Assembly (NCBI RefSeq): GCF_900112395.1
Contig: NZ_FOLN01000005.1
Location: forward strand, 248,001-312,000
Length of the DNA stretch: 64,000 nt
DNA from: Algibacter lectus
GTDB taxonomy: Bacteria; Bacteroidota; Bacteroidia; Flavobacteriales; Flavobacteriaceae
Direction of reading: 5' to 3'
Position numbers and translations under genes: made by a program. Positions 42,522 to 50,601 of the stretch are shown piece after piece (within the stretch, counting starts at the first letter, position 1; the number at the start of each line of letters is the position of its first letter). The notes under the pieces are model-generated. The model was given only the letters and a program-made list of their open reading frames with translations, did no database searches and was not told the origin of the DNA.

Positions 42522-43553
42522 TTATGTCTTAACCGCAAGTAGCGCCAAAAATAAACTACCTAAAATATAACCAAGTGCTATTTGCCATCCGAAGGCTGCA
42601 AAAATAATTCCAGAAACCGCTAACAACCAAATAGGCACCAAAGTAATGGCTATTGCAAAACGAAAGGTCCCAATAAACTCAACATCACTAACTTTAGGTT
42701 GAGCAATAAACTTCCAAACTAAATACGGTAAAATCAAATTACAAATTAGTAAAAACTTTAATCCGCTTTTCAATAAAGCCGGTTTTGTATATGTATTAAT
42801 TTCAGATGAAGTGCCTCGGTTCTCTAAAAAATCATGAATTGCTTTTGGATTAGTAAAGCTTACATTCAAATCGTTAAGCTTCATAATCGTTTTCGTATAT
42901 GTTTCTGTAGGTATGTGTATTGTAAGTTTTGATATTTCAGAATGAATTTTAGTTTTTAAATTTATTACTGCTTCGTTTCTTTTTTCCGAAGCATAGTCTT
43001 TTGCTCTAATAGTATCACCGAAATATAACGAAGCCGAATCTCCAAACTGCTCAGCATGCTGGTAATTTAATCCAACCGGAATAAGTTGTAAATCTATATC
43101 AGGATAAGTATCCAAAGTATCAAAAACAATACGTGTAAACCCTTTACTTAACGGACGTACGGTTCGTTTTAAATTATGGTTTCCTTCTGGAAAAATAGCC
43201 ACCATTTCATTCTTATTCAATATGCCCGAACAAGCCTCGAATATAGCTTTGTTATTATTGATAGTGTTCCAACCATCACGAATTCTATAAACGGGTAGCA
43301 TTTGCAAGCTTCTCAATATTTTGCCTACTAATGGTTTTTTAAAAACAGCTGCTCTCGTTAGAAAATAAGGAAACCTTCCCGACTGTGTACCAATTATCAA
43401 TGCATCTAACAACGCGTTTTGATGATTCGATAATAGTAATAAAGGTTTATTTTCAGGTATGTTTTCAGCATTAAAAACATCGATTTTCTTATAATAGAAA
43501 AACAATCCTATTTTAATATACAACCGTACACTATGTAACCAAATTTTATTCAA
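42522..43553 (-). CDS. PlsC-family glycerolipid acyltransferase
   Basis: 343 aa. Catalytic motif I is SNHQNALLDAL near 43-53. Here His and Asp are separated by five residues, the spacing of the GPAT branch (as in yeast Gpt2), not the HX4D of bacterial PlsC. Motif III is FPEGNHNLKRTVRPLSKG near 121-138, where EG binds glycerol phosphate. Two or three membrane segments are at the C-terminus (about 270-340). It would transfer an acyl chain onto (lyso)glycerophosphate at the inner membrane. It is in a minus-strand group with the symporter and csaA. Confidence 0.85.
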   Translation of the reverse strand: MNKIWLHSVRLYIKIGLFFYYKKIDVFNAENIPENKPLLLLSNHQNALLDALIIGTQSGRFPYFLTRAAVFKKPLVGKILRSLQMLPVYRIRDGWNTINNNKAIFEACSGILNKNEMVAIFPEGNHNLKRTVRPLSKGFTRIVFDTLDTYPDIDLQLIPVGLNYQHAEQFGDSASLYFGDTIRAKDYASEKRNEAVINLKTKIHSEISKLTIHIPTETYTKTIMKLNDLNVSFTNPKAIHDFLENRGTSSEINTYTKPALLKSGLKFLLICNLILPYLVWKFIAQPKVSDVEFIGTFRFAIAITLVPIWLLAVSGIIFAAFGWQIALGYILGSLFLALLAVKT

Positions 43554-43571
43554 TAGTACTTTTATTATGTT

Positions 43572-44462
43572 TTATTTTTTAGACCAATACGTAGCCAATA
43601 GTAGTCCTGAAATAATATGCCATATTCCCCAAAACGCTGCTAAAATAGCCATTCCTCCTAACCCATTAAAAAACGAAAATATCAGTAGCAAGCCCAATCC
43701 TGAGTTTTGAATACCAGTTTCTATCGCTAACGTTTTTTGATCCAAAAACGACAGTTTAAAAGCCTTCGCTAATAAAAACCCAAGTAAAATAGCGAGTATA
43801 TTATGCCCTATTCCTAATATTAAAACATGATGAATATAGGCATTAAACACATCTATATTTTTAGAAAAAGCAATAATAACAATAGCCGCAAAAATAACAA
43901 TAGATAATGGTTTTAGTAGTTTAGATAACTTAATAGCCCATCTCTCTTTATAATAGCGTAATAACATGCCCAAGATTAAAGGAACACCAAGTATCATCAA
44001 CACTAATTGTATTAAATCGAACGGGTTTAGTGCCACATTTTTTAAAATTTGCGCCGTTGGAGGATACAAATTTCCATAAAACTGAAAGTTAAAAGGTGTC
44101 ATAAAAATAGCTGCAAAGGTTGCAAATGCCGTTAAACTTATGGATAACGCCGTGTTTCCTTTGGCTAAATGCGTCATGAAGTTAGAAATATTTCCACCAG
44201 GACAAGCTGCCACCATCATCATACCTAAAGCAATGCTTGGTTGGGGTTTCACGATATAAACAACACAAAAAGTAATGAATGGTAATAATACAAACTGACT
44301 TAAAACACCAACTAAAACGGCCTTAGGTTGCTTAAATAAAATTTTAAAATCGTTTAGACTAATACCTAATGCAACACCAAACATAACAACGGCCAATGCG
44401 ATGTTTAAAACCCATAGCCCATTACTATCAAAGTTGATTTTCACATCATCGAGTTCTTGCAT
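43572..44462 (-). CDS. Bile acid:sodium symporter family transporter
   Basis: 296 aa with about nine membrane segments. Family features are VVMFGVALGISLNDF near the N-terminus, the crossed-helix motif ACPGGNISNFMTHLAKGNTAL near 85-105 and AIETGIQNSGLGLLLI near 245-260, which build the sodium sites of the ASBT/NTCP fold. It probably imports an organic anion with Na+, fitting a marine cell; bile acids are not implied. It lies 3 bp after csaA and 18 bp before the acyltransferase gene, so the three may be co-transcribed. Confidence 0.88.
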   Translation of the reverse strand: MQELDDVKINFDSNGLWVLNIALAVVMFGVALGISLNDFKILFKQPKAVLVGVLSQFVLLPFITFCVVYIVKPQPSIALGMMMVAACPGGNISNFMTHLAKGNTALSISLTAFATFAAIFMTPFNFQFYGNLYPPTAQILKNVALNPFDLIQLVLMILGVPLILGMLLRYYKERWAIKLSKLLKPLSIVIFAAIVIIAFSKNIDVFNAYIHHVLILGIGHNILAILLGFLLAKAFKLSFLDQKTLAIETGIQNSGLGLLLIFSFFNGLGGMAILAAFWGIWHIISGLLLATYWSKK

Positions 44463-44465
44463 ATG

Positions 44466-44801
44466 TTATGAAACCGTTGTTCCGTTTTTTACTTTATGTT
44501 CCGGATTTAACAATACAACATCTTTACCATCTACAGCACCAACAACCAAACATTCACTCATAAAATTAGCGATTTGTTTCTTCGGAAAATTAACAACAGC
44601 CACAATTTGCTTCTGTATTAAATCTTCTTTTTTATAAAGTGTGGTAATTTGTGCCGATGTTTTTTTCATGCCTAAATCGCCAAAATCAATAGTTAATTGA
44701 TAAGCGGGTTTCCTTGCTTTTGGAAAATTATGCACCTCCAAAATAGTACCGACTCTTAAATCCACTTTTGTAAAATCTTCGAAAGTTATTGCTTGGTTCA
44801 T
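44466..44801 (-). CDS. csaA: CsaA-like tRNA-binding protein
   Basis: 111 aa, a single OB-fold tRNA-binding domain of the EMAP-II/Trbp111 type. Features are FTKVDLRVGTILEVHNFPKARK near 9-30, SAQITTLYKKEDLIQKQIVAVVN near 54-76 and the end motif VVLLNPEHKVKNGTTV. In B. subtilis CsaA is a chaperone-like secretion factor; the domain binds tRNA as a dimer. It starts a possible three-gene unit and is divergent from the redoxin gene with only 47 bp between start codons. Confidence 0.9.
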   Translation of the reverse strand: MNQAITFEDFTKVDLRVGTILEVHNFPKARKPAYQLTIDFGDLGMKKTSAQITTLYKKEDLIQKQIVAVVNFPKKQIANFMSECLVVGAVDGKDVVLLNPEHKVKNGTTVS

Positions 44802-44848
44802 TTTTTAAAAATACAAATAATCCCGAACTTAGCATAAAACTTTTAACT

Positions 44849-45409
44849 ATGGCTCAAACTCCTTCCAACATGCTTCTTTTAGGAACAAAAGCACCTCATT
44901 TTTCATTGCTAGATACTGTATCTGGAGAAACTCTAGATCTCAATGCTTTAAAAGGTGAAACCGGTACTGTAATTATGTTTATTTGTAACCACTGCCCTTT
45001 TGTAATTCATGTAAATGAAGAATTAGTAGCCATAGCTAACGCGTATTTAGAAAAAGGCATTAAATGTATCGCTATTTCTAGTAACGATGTGGTTAACTAT
45101 CCGCAAGATAGTCCTGAAAAAATGAAGCTTCATGCGGAAACAGAAGCGTATCCTTTTCCTTATTTGTACGATGAAAGCCAAGCTGTAGCAAAAGCTTATG
45201 ATGCCGCTTGTACACCCGATTTTTATGTATTCAACAGAAATTTAGAATTAACTTATAGAGGGCAATTAGATGATTCTAGACCAGGCAACAGCGTTCCTGT
45301 TACCGGTAAAGATTTACGCCACGCCATAGATTGCTTAGTCAATAACACGAGTAATAATGCGCCACAAAAACCAAGTATTGGCTGCGGTATAAAATGGAAA
45401 ATGGCTTAA
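44849..45409 (+). CDS. Thioredoxin-like AhpC/TSA family protein
   Basis: 186 aa from the ATG at 44849 (MAQTPSNMLLLGTKAPHFSL). An upstream in-frame start at 44789 would overlap the divergent csaA gene and is not needed. The redoxin core has MFICNHCPFVIHVNEEL near 48-64, a CxxC-type active site (CNHC), and the cis-Pro region ACTPDFYVFNRN near 126. It should act as a cytoplasmic thiol oxidoreductase or peroxidase. The stop codon overlaps that of the convergent GNAT gene in the sequence TTAA. Confidence 0.87.
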   Translation: MAQTPSNMLLLGTKAPHFSLLDTVSGETLDLNALKGETGTVIMFICNHCPFVIHVNEELVAIANAYLEKGIKCIAISSNDVVNYPQDSPEKMKLHAETEAYPFPYLYDESQAVAKAYDAACTPDFYVFNRNLELTYRGQLDDSRPGNSVPVTGKDLRHAIDCLVNNTSNNAPQKPSIGCGIKWKMA

Positions 45410-45891
45410 TTAATTTTTAATTGAAAAATGCCAACATCTAGCCAAGTGTCAAATTTGAAGCCGACTTCTTTTAAATGTGCCACTTGAGTAAAACCAAACT
45501 TTTCGTGTAGCTTAACGCTTGCAGGATTCGGAATGGTTAACACACCCAAAACCGATTTAAAATTACGTTGCTTTAATTGCTCTAGTAATTCAGTATATAA
45601 CTTAGAACCTATTTGTTTACCATGCGCTCCATTTTTAACATATACTGTAGATTCTACAGTATAATTGTAGGCAGGTTTTGGTCTAAACTTACTACCGTAA
45701 GCAAAACCTAAAATCTCATTATTGTCTTCAAAAACTATACAAGGGTAATCTTTTAAAATAAGCTCTAACTTTTCGGTAAAAGCACTTAAGGATAAAGCCG
45801 ATTCATCAAAAGTAACCGTAGTATGTATTACATAATAATTATAAATTTCTAAAAGTGCGCTGGTATCGGCAAGAGTTGCTTTTCTTATCAT
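45406..45891 (-). CDS. GNAT N-acetyltransferase, phosphinothricin acetyltransferase-like
   Basis: 161 aa, one GNAT domain. The acetyl-CoA loop is GAHGKQIGSKLYTELLE near 92-108, followed by LTIPNPASVKLHEKFGF near 119-135. The N-terminus (IRKATLADTSALLEIYNYYV) and the GFKFDTWLDVGIFQ end match the Pat/YncA-type subfamily, which acetylates small amines such as phosphinothricin or methionine sulfone derivatives. The native substrate is unknown. It is 1 bp downstream of the YfiT-like gene, so co-transcribed. Confidence 0.87.
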   Translation of the reverse strand: MIRKATLADTSALLEIYNYYVIHTTVTFDESALSLSAFTEKLELILKDYPCIVFEDNNEILGFAYGSKFRPKPAYNYTVESTVYVKNGAHGKQIGSKLYTELLEQLKQRNFKSVLGVLTIPNPASVKLHEKFGFTQVAHLKEVGFKFDTWLDVGIFQLKIN

Positions 45892-45892
45892 T

Positions 45893-46438
45893 TTAAATCC
45901 AACCTTTAAGTTTCATTAAATTTTCAATGTGCGCGTAATGGTGGTTACTATGCCAAGCGTAATTACCAACATTAAAATTTAACGGCACTTCACTATTGGT
46001 TTCCGGATGAATAAAACTAGCTTGCAAAGCTTCTTCCGATAAGGTTTTTAACAAATATACTAGTTTAAAATGGATGGCTCGTAAATGCGCTAGAGACATG
46101 TCTATAGGCGCAGATTTAGAATCTATTAATTCTGCCCAACGCTCTTCAAAATAAGCTTTTATTACAGGCTTATCTTCTGTTAAAGCCCATTTAAAACGTG
46201 TATAACTATGGTGATGACTATCGGATAAATGGTGAACAACTTGCCTAATCGTCCAGCCTTCTGGTCTATATGGGGTATCTAGCTGTTGGTCTGTTAAGTC
46301 TTTAACTAAACCTTCTAACCTATTAGGAAAGTGCTCTAATATCGAAATCCAGCCCGCTAGATGTTCTTTAGTAATATTGCTAGGGCAAGAAAATTGACCT
46401 ATTGGGTATTTAAGCTGTTGGAGTTCTTTATCTGTCAT
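45893..46438 (-). CDS. DinB/YfiT-like metal-dependent protein
   Basis: 181 aa helical bundle. Metal-binding histidines appear in RQVVHHLSDSHHHSYTRFKW near 66-85 and NYAWHSNHHYAHIENLM near 158-174. This is the pattern of the YfiT/BstA branch of the DinB superfamily, some of which act as bacillithiol or other thiol S-transferases. Bacteroidetes do make bacillithiol-like thiols, so this is plausible but not proven. It lies 21 bp after the gene at 46460 and 1 bp before the GNAT gene. A -7 box at 46444-46451 suggests its own, nearly leaderless, transcript. Confidence 0.82.
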   Translation of the reverse strand: MTDKELQQLKYPIGQFSCPSNITKEHLAGWISILEHFPNRLEGLVKDLTDQQLDTPYRPEGWTIRQVVHHLSDSHHHSYTRFKWALTEDKPVIKAYFEERWAELIDSKSAPIDMSLAHLRAIHFKLVYLLKTLSEEALQASFIHPETNSEVPLNFNVGNYAWHSNHHYAHIENLMKLKGWI

Positions 46439-46443
46439 AAAAA

Positions 46444-46451
46444 CAAATATA
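46444..46451 (-). promoter_or_regulatory. -7 box giving a probably leaderless transcript
   Basis: TATATTTG on the minus strand, with five bases between its G and the YfiT-like ATG. Transcription would start at or next to the start codon. Confidence 0.4.
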
Positions 46452-46459
46452 AAACAATG

Positions 46460-46882
46460 CTAGCTAATTTCTACCATATCATTTTCTACAAAATTTATGG
46501 CCATATCTAACTCTTTAAAATGCTTTATAGTACCTTTAAAAAAGAGCTTTTCGATAATGGCATTAGATAGGCGTGTTTTATCTGAAACTACAATATAAGA
46601 TTTTAAGAAATAACTGTTTTTAAAAAACCTTATCCAATCGGAAGCCATAACCGAATACGAATTAATTCTATTAGATATAAAATTAATAGTTGCCCCATCT
46701 GGTGTACCTAGGTATCCAAAGACATCGTCAATAATTCTTTTTGCATGTACATCCCAAGTAAAGTCAACACCTTCATTAACTTCAGAAACAACACATTTTT
46801 CGAAAATAAAAACGCTACCAAAGTCGTAATTAAATTCTTTCAATACCATAGGATAAAAATCCGATTCTGTAATACTAATCAT
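46460..46882 (-). CDS. Conserved-looking hypothetical protein, possible SpoIIAA/STAS-like fold
   Basis: 140 aa, soluble, with no signal peptide. Alternating strands and helices (FGSVFIFEKCVVSEVNEGVD, ATINFISNRINSYSV, KSYIVVSDKTRLSNAIIEKL, FKGTIKHFKELDMAINFV) suggest the small alpha/beta fold of SpoIIAA/STAS-like proteins that is common in Flavobacteria. No phosphorylatable Ser motif is recognised, so I claim only a fold guess. It is first in a row with the YfiT-like and GNAT genes and has a -7 box right at its ATG. Confidence 0.55.
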   Translation of the reverse strand: MISITESDFYPMVLKEFNYDFGSVFIFEKCVVSEVNEGVDFTWDVHAKRIIDDVFGYLGTPDGATINFISNRINSYSVMASDWIRFFKNSYFLKSYIVVSDKTRLSNAIIEKLFFKGTIKHFKELDMAINFVENDMVEIS

Positions 46883-46886
46883 ACTA

Positions 46887-46894
46887 CAAAAATA
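46887..46894 (-). promoter_or_regulatory. -7 box giving a probably leaderless transcript
   Basis: TATTTTTG on the minus strand, with only four bases between its G and the ATG at 46882. Confidence 0.4.
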
Positions 46895-46977
46895 AATTTA
46901 ACCAGAAAATTAAAAGAATAAAATCGTTGAATTAAAAAAATTATCAGTCCTTTGGTATCGCCAAAATACAACAATAA

Positions 46978-47005
46978 AAAAGCACCCTAAAAAAGAGTGC
47001 TTATT
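46978..47005 (-). terminator. Terminator after the cyclophilin-FKBP gene
   Basis: Stem AAGCACCCT against GAGTGCTT (one mismatch), 6-base A loop, T-run on the minus strand. Confidence 0.8.
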
Positions 47006-47119
47006 TTTATTAAATCTATATAAATCATTGTTGCTAAGCCTAATAATATCAAGAAAACATAACATTTACCATGTTTACTTTTCAATCATTATTCAACTTA
47101 AAAACTAAGTCTGTTTAGC

Positions 47120-48052
47120 TTATTTTACATCCATAAGTTCTACATCGAAAACCAATGTAGCATTTGGAGGAATTACACCACCTGCTCCAGCACTTCCGTA
47201 CCCTAAGTGACTCGGAATTACTAAACGTGCCTTATCTCCAACTTTTAACAAGCCAATACCTTCATCCCACCCTGGAATAACTTGTCCTACTCCAATTGCG
47301 AAATCAATTGGCGAATTACGTTTGTATGATGAATCGAAAACAGTACCATCAGCCAATTGACCTTTATAGTGTACAGAAACCGTTTTACCTTTTTCTGCTT
47401 TTACTCCATTACCTTCTTGAATAATTTGGTAGCGTAAACCACTTTCTGTTTTTTCAAACCCAGCAGCCAATTTATCTAATTCTGCTTCACCAGCAGCTTT
47501 AGCCGCAGCTAATTTTGCCTCACGAGAACCTTCAAACGTTCTAAATGCTTCAACACCGTTAAAAGCTTCAGCTTCCGCACCAACTCTTACAATCTCTAAG
47601 GTATCAATTAAATCACCTTGTGCAATAGCATCAACTATGTTTTGTCCTTCTACAACTTTACCAAAAACAGTATGCTTACCATCTAACCAAGCTGTTTCTA
47701 CGTGCGTTATAAAAAACTGACTTCCATTAGTTCCAGGTCCTGCATTTGCCATAGACAATACACCTGGTCCGTCGTGTTTTAAATCTGGATGAAATTCATC
47801 ATCAAATTTATATCCAGGACTTCCTGTTCCTGTACCTTGTGGACATCCACCTTGGATCATAAAATCTTCAATTACTCTATGGAATTTTAATCCATCGTAA
47901 TAAGGTGTTCCTTGTGGTTTTACTTTGTTTTCAAGATTTCCTTCTGCTAAAGCTACAAAGTGCCCAACTGTTCCTGGCGTTTTTTTGTACTCTAAAGCAA
48001 CTAGAATTTCTCCTTTTGTTGTATTAAATTTTGCGTATAATCCGTCTTGCAT
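47120..48052 (-). CDS. Dual-family peptidyl-prolyl isomerase (cyclophilin-FKBP fusion)
   Basis: 310 aa with no signal peptide. Residues about 5-165 are a cyclophilin ([54 protein letters not shown], so the catalytic Arg and the GSQFFI strand are present). After a short Ala/Glu linker, residues about 205-310 are an FKBP ([55 protein letters not shown]). Both active sites look intact. Such fused immunophilins (CFBP type) have been described from a few bacteria including Flavobacterium. It should be a cytoplasmic folding catalyst with two prolyl isomerase domains. Single gene with its own promoter and terminator. Confidence 0.93.
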   Translation of the reverse strand: MQDGLYAKFNTTKGEILVALEYKKTPGTVGHFVALAEGNLENKVKPQGTPYYDGLKFHRVIEDFMIQGGCPQGTGTGSPGYKFDDEFHPDLKHDGPGVLSMANAGPGTNGSQFFITHVETAWLDGKHTVFGKVVEGQNIVDAIAQGDLIDTLEIVRVGAEAEAFNGVEAFRTFEGSREAKLAAAKAAGEAELDKLAAGFEKTESGLRYQIIQEGNGVKAEKGKTVSVHYKGQLADGTVFDSSYKRNSPIDFAIGVGQVIPGWDEGIGLLKVGDKARLVIPSHLGYGSAGAGGVIPPNATLVFDVELMDVK

Positions 48053-48074
48053 GATTGTTATTTTTAAGAAAGTG

Positions 48075-48082
48075 CAAATATA
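48075..48082 (-). promoter_or_regulatory. -7 promoter box of the isomerase gene
   Basis: TATATTTG on the minus strand, 22 bases before the start codon of the cyclophilin-FKBP gene. Confidence 0.5.
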
Positions 48083-48120
48083 CGGAAGTAAGTTTGTAGA
48101 TAAGAAACTTGTGGTTTATT

Positions 48121-48138
48121 TTTTCGCTTTCGCGGAAA
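48121..48138 (-). repeat. 18-bp dispersed repeat, copy 1
   Basis: TTTTCGCTTTCGCGGAAA on the plus strand; its exact reverse complement occurs at 58539-58556. Each copy contains a partly palindromic TTTCGCGGAAA/TTTCCGCGAAA core. It is intergenic in both places. Confidence 0.7.
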
Positions 48139-48238
48139 GAGAACATCGCCAACACTTTATATCGTTAAAACTATGTTCCTTTTTATAATTTTTAAGAGTG
48201 AGATGGTTTGCTTGGATTTGATAGTTTAAATTCCGGTT

Positions 48239-48472
48239 TTATTGTTTTTGTAACCATACTCTAATTTCTTTTCTTAAAGAAACCTCAGGTTTTGGTAACG
48301 GAATTTTTTGTCCAAATTGTTTACTTTTATTAAATTTTGAATACATAATTTTATGTTTTTTCCACGCTTCTGGATACAATTCCAAGAACTTATTAAAAAA
48401 ACTTTGCTCATTAATTTTTCCTTCTATTTTAGAAAGTACGTCTTTAAATTTTTCTTCTTGTTCTATAATCAT
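48239..48472 (-). CDS. Small hypothetical protein
   Basis: 77 aa, highly charged, no signal or membrane segment. The C-terminal half is basic (YSKFNKSKQFGQKIPLPKPE, then VSLRKEIRVWLQKQ). I do not recognise a family. It is the first (3'-most) of five small minus-strand orphan genes between 48.2 and 51.1 kb, in a part with long A+T-rich intergenic stretches. Confidence 0.5.
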   Translation of the reverse strand: MIIEQEEKFKDVLSKIEGKINEQSFFNKFLELYPEAWKKHKIMYSKFNKSKQFGQKIPLPKPEVSLRKEIRVWLQKQ

Positions 48473-48604
48473 GTTGTTATTATGTAGTAATAAATAAAAC
48501 TTTTGTAGTCTCTGTTTTTATTTCTCTTAATTGTGGTTAATGGGTTTATATGCACCGATTTTTCTATGGAAAACCTGATATAACAGCATGCATTTACTCT
48601 TGAT

Positions 48605-48635
48605 TAAGCACTAAACTAAGTATTATTTTTATATG
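48605..48635. repeat. Degenerate cassette-spacer repeat, copy 1
   Basis: TAAGCACTAAACTAAGTATT followed by ATTTTTATA. It is related to copies at 49223, 50570 and 51145, consensus roughly TAAGCCTAAAATAnnAATTATT. Each lies between small orphan genes. Confidence 0.5.
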
Positions 48636-48654
48636 GTATAAGGTTATATTTCTT

Positions 48655-49173
48655 TTATTTGAATACATCTTTAATTCTGTCTAAAATTCCTTTTTTCTTT
48701 GGAAAAACTTTCTGTTCTCTATTTTTATTTTGTTCCGAATATTTATTTTGTTTTTCTATTTCTTTTAAAAATCTAGGTGTATCTGCTAATAACATTTCTC
48801 TAGAATATTGGATTTCATCATCTAAATAATAAATCAAAGCTTTACACTTGTCAATTAAAGCAACTGAAATAAGTCCGATCGAAGCTCCAGCTGCAAAATC
48901 AGCTCCCCAAATAAATGAAACAGCAGTATCTTGGTCGGTTAAATCTTTTGTTATAAAATCAGATTCTTTTATTATTTCTGCTGGAATATTAAAATAAATT
49001 TCAAAAAATGTTTTTTGTCCGTTTATCCTACATTCAATTCCATCTATTCCATAAAAAGTTTCAAAATCATCGAGGATTTCAAAGTCACAACCAAGTTCGT
49101 TAATATTATTCTCTATTTCCTCTTTAGTTGGTAAATCCGCTTTTTTTAAAAAAGCTACTTGGGTCATTGACAT
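48655..49173 (-). CDS. Hypothetical protein of the accessory patch
   Basis: 172 aa, acidic in the first 100 residues, with a hydrophobic stretch near 92-112 (FAAGASIGLISVALIDKCKA) and a Lys-rich C-terminus (EQKVFPKKKGILDRIKDVFK). The general look (small, acidic, isolated, in an orphan array) resembles immunity-type proteins of polymorphic toxin systems, but no toxin gene is near. The start is at 49173 or the ATG two codons later. No function is assigned. Confidence 0.5.
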   Translation of the reverse strand: MSMTQVAFLKKADLPTKEEIENNINELGCDFEILDDFETFYGIDGIECRINGQKTFFEIYFNIPAEIIKESDFITKDLTDQDTAVSFIWGADFAAGASIGLISVALIDKCKALIYYLDDEIQYSREMLLADTPRFLKEIEKQNKYSEQNKNREQKVFPKKKGILDRIKDVFK

Positions 49174-49222
49174 ATATTTTCTTTTAAATATTTTTTAAGG
49201 ATTACTTACAACGACCTCTGAT

Positions 49223-49248
49223 TAAGCCTAAAATATCAATTATTTTTG
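49223..49248. repeat. Degenerate cassette-spacer repeat, copy 2
   Basis: TAAGCCTAAAATATCAATTA followed by TTTTTG; preceded by a TTACAACG at 49206-49213. It lies between the 172-aa and 206-aa orphan genes. Confidence 0.55.
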
Positions 49249-49288
49249 CACGGTGCCATAAGTGTTTTCTACATTTCAAATACAACTT

Positions 49289-49909
49289 TTATTTATACTT
49301 TTTACATAGTTTCCTATCATCGAAAAACTCAACTTTTTTAGTTTTAGGATTAATCACGCCATAAACGATACCATTTTCTTTTTCGATTCGAGTATTTATA
49401 TTTTCAGACAGTTTATCATTTGGATAAGATTCATAATTTTCAATTACTAAATCGAATAATTGGTCAATAGCATCTTCCCAATCGGTTTTATCTAATTCAT
49501 TATCAAACAATAACTTAATATGTCTATTATTTTTTGTTTGTAATTCGATAGAAACGACAACTGATTGATTATAGTCTTCGGATAGTTTTTTTGTTGATTG
49601 TTTAGCGGCAATAAATCTTGCTTTAATGATTTTACCCTTTTCTACAATTTTTTTTAATCCGCTTTTTAAAAGTAAATAGTGGTCTTTTCCAGCCTCTTTT
49701 AAAAATGAATCAAAATATGGTTTGAGAATATAAACTCCGAATGCAGTTGGTACAACCCATTCAAATGCCATCCAAGCATCTTTTTCTGCTTTTTGAACTT
49801 TGAGATTTAAATGACTTGAATAAAATTCTTTGATTTCATCCTCAATTAATTTATCGGGACAATCATCTGGATAAATTAAAACAATATCAGGTATTTCTTT
49901 ACTGTTCAT
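49289..49909 (-). CDS. Hypothetical protein of the accessory patch
   Basis: 206 aa. An N-terminal acidic part (about 1-40) is followed by a hydrophobic stretch near 48-62 (AFEWVVPTAFGVYILKPYFD) and a mixed helix/strand C-terminal half with IVYGVINPKTKKVEFFDD near the end. No family is recognised. It has its own long upstream region that contains the (TTA)12 tract, so expression could depend on repeat length. Function unknown. Confidence 0.5.
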   Translation of the reverse strand: MNSKEIPDIVLIYPDDCPDKLIEDEIKEFYSSHLNLKVQKAEKDAWMAFEWVVPTAFGVYILKPYFDSFLKEAGKDHYLLLKSGLKKIVEKGKIIKARFIAAKQSTKKLSEDYNQSVVVSIELQTKNNRHIKLLFDNELDKTDWEDAIDQLFDLVIENYESYPNDKLSENINTRIEKENGIVYGVINPKTKKVEFFDDRKLCKKYK

Positions 49910-50043
49910 TGTTTTTGTTCGTTAAGTGTAAGACGCATAGGGCAGTTAATAAGCACTTTCGTTTCGATTTATTTCATAGCTAAATACAAATATTTTGCTT
50001 TTATCTTTTCTTCCATAAATGCCAATTTTTATATTTAGCGGAC

Positions 50044-50081
<38 letters not shown>

Positions 50082-50129
50082 GCACGGAACTTTCTATTTA
50101 TCACAAACGCCCTATGTTTTTTATACACT

Positions 50130-50139
50130 GTTGTAACAC
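50130..50139. repeat. Inverted 10-bp flank of the 123-aa gene, left
   Basis: GTTGTAACAC here and GTGTTACAAC at 50531-50540 are exact reverse complements that flank the 123-aa gene (50144-50515). They could mark the ends of a mobile cassette. Confidence 0.5.
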
Positions 50140-50143
50140 GTTT

Positions 50144-50515
50144 TTATTTTTCCGTTTTTACTAATTCAGTATATTTTTCATTGAATACATAAATTAAAAT
50201 TGCGATTGTCAGAAACATAGTTTTTTTCAACAATTCAGAGGTTACAATTTCGTCTCCAAGAAATATTTTTATTGATTTTCCGATTAAGGAAAGTCCGTGA
50301 CCAAAAATTAGGATTATCGCACCAATTTTAATTCCGTTTTTAGCATATTTATTTTCTGTTAATATTAGAATTAATAGTAATCCTTGAATTCCACAAGTAA
50401 TTATTGCGAATAAATTCCCTGTTCCAAGGACATATAAATTCCAGGTTGATAGTAAAATCAGATATCCAATTAGAGAATATTCGAAGATTTTATTCTTAAA
50501 TATTGTTTTTTCCAT
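50144..50515 (-). CDS. Small membrane protein of the accessory patch
   Basis: 123 aa with four predicted membrane segments (IFEYSLIGYLILLSTWNLYV, FAIITCGIQGLLLILIL, IGAIILIFGHGLSLIG, MFLTIAILIYVFNEKY). No known family is recognised. It is framed by an exact 10-bp inverted repeat and is not in an operon with its neighbours. Function unknown. Confidence 0.55.
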   Translation of the reverse strand: MEKTIFKNKIFEYSLIGYLILLSTWNLYVLGTGNLFAIITCGIQGLLLILILTENKYAKNGIKIGAIILIFGHGLSLIGKSIKIFLGDEIVTSELLKKTMFLTIAILIYVFNEKYTELVKTEK

Positions 50516-50530
50516 TTAGTTTGGTCAAAT

Positions 50531-50540
50531 GTGTTACAAC
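50531..50540. repeat. Inverted 10-bp flank of the 123-aa gene, right
   Basis: GTGTTACAAC, exact reverse complement of 50130-50139. Confidence 0.5.
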
Positions 50541-50569
50541 GTTTAGTATAAGCATAGTCTCGTATTTAT

Positions 50570-50592
50570 TTAGCCTAAAATAGTAATTATTA
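50570..50592. repeat. Degenerate cassette-spacer repeat, copy 3
   Basis: TTAGCCTAAAATAGTAATTA followed by TTA, with TTACAACG about 35 bp before it. It lies between the 123-aa and 156-aa genes. Confidence 0.55.
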
Positions 50593-50601
50593 TAAAACGT
50601 T

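Noticed and set aside
44789-44848. N-terminal extension of the redoxin gene
   Set aside because: It would overlap the divergent csaA start and the ATG at 44849 gives the typical redoxin beginning.
45405-45409. Overlapping stop codons of convergent redoxin and GNAT genes as a sign of an error
   Set aside because: TTAA naturally serves both stops; compact convergent ends of this kind are normal.
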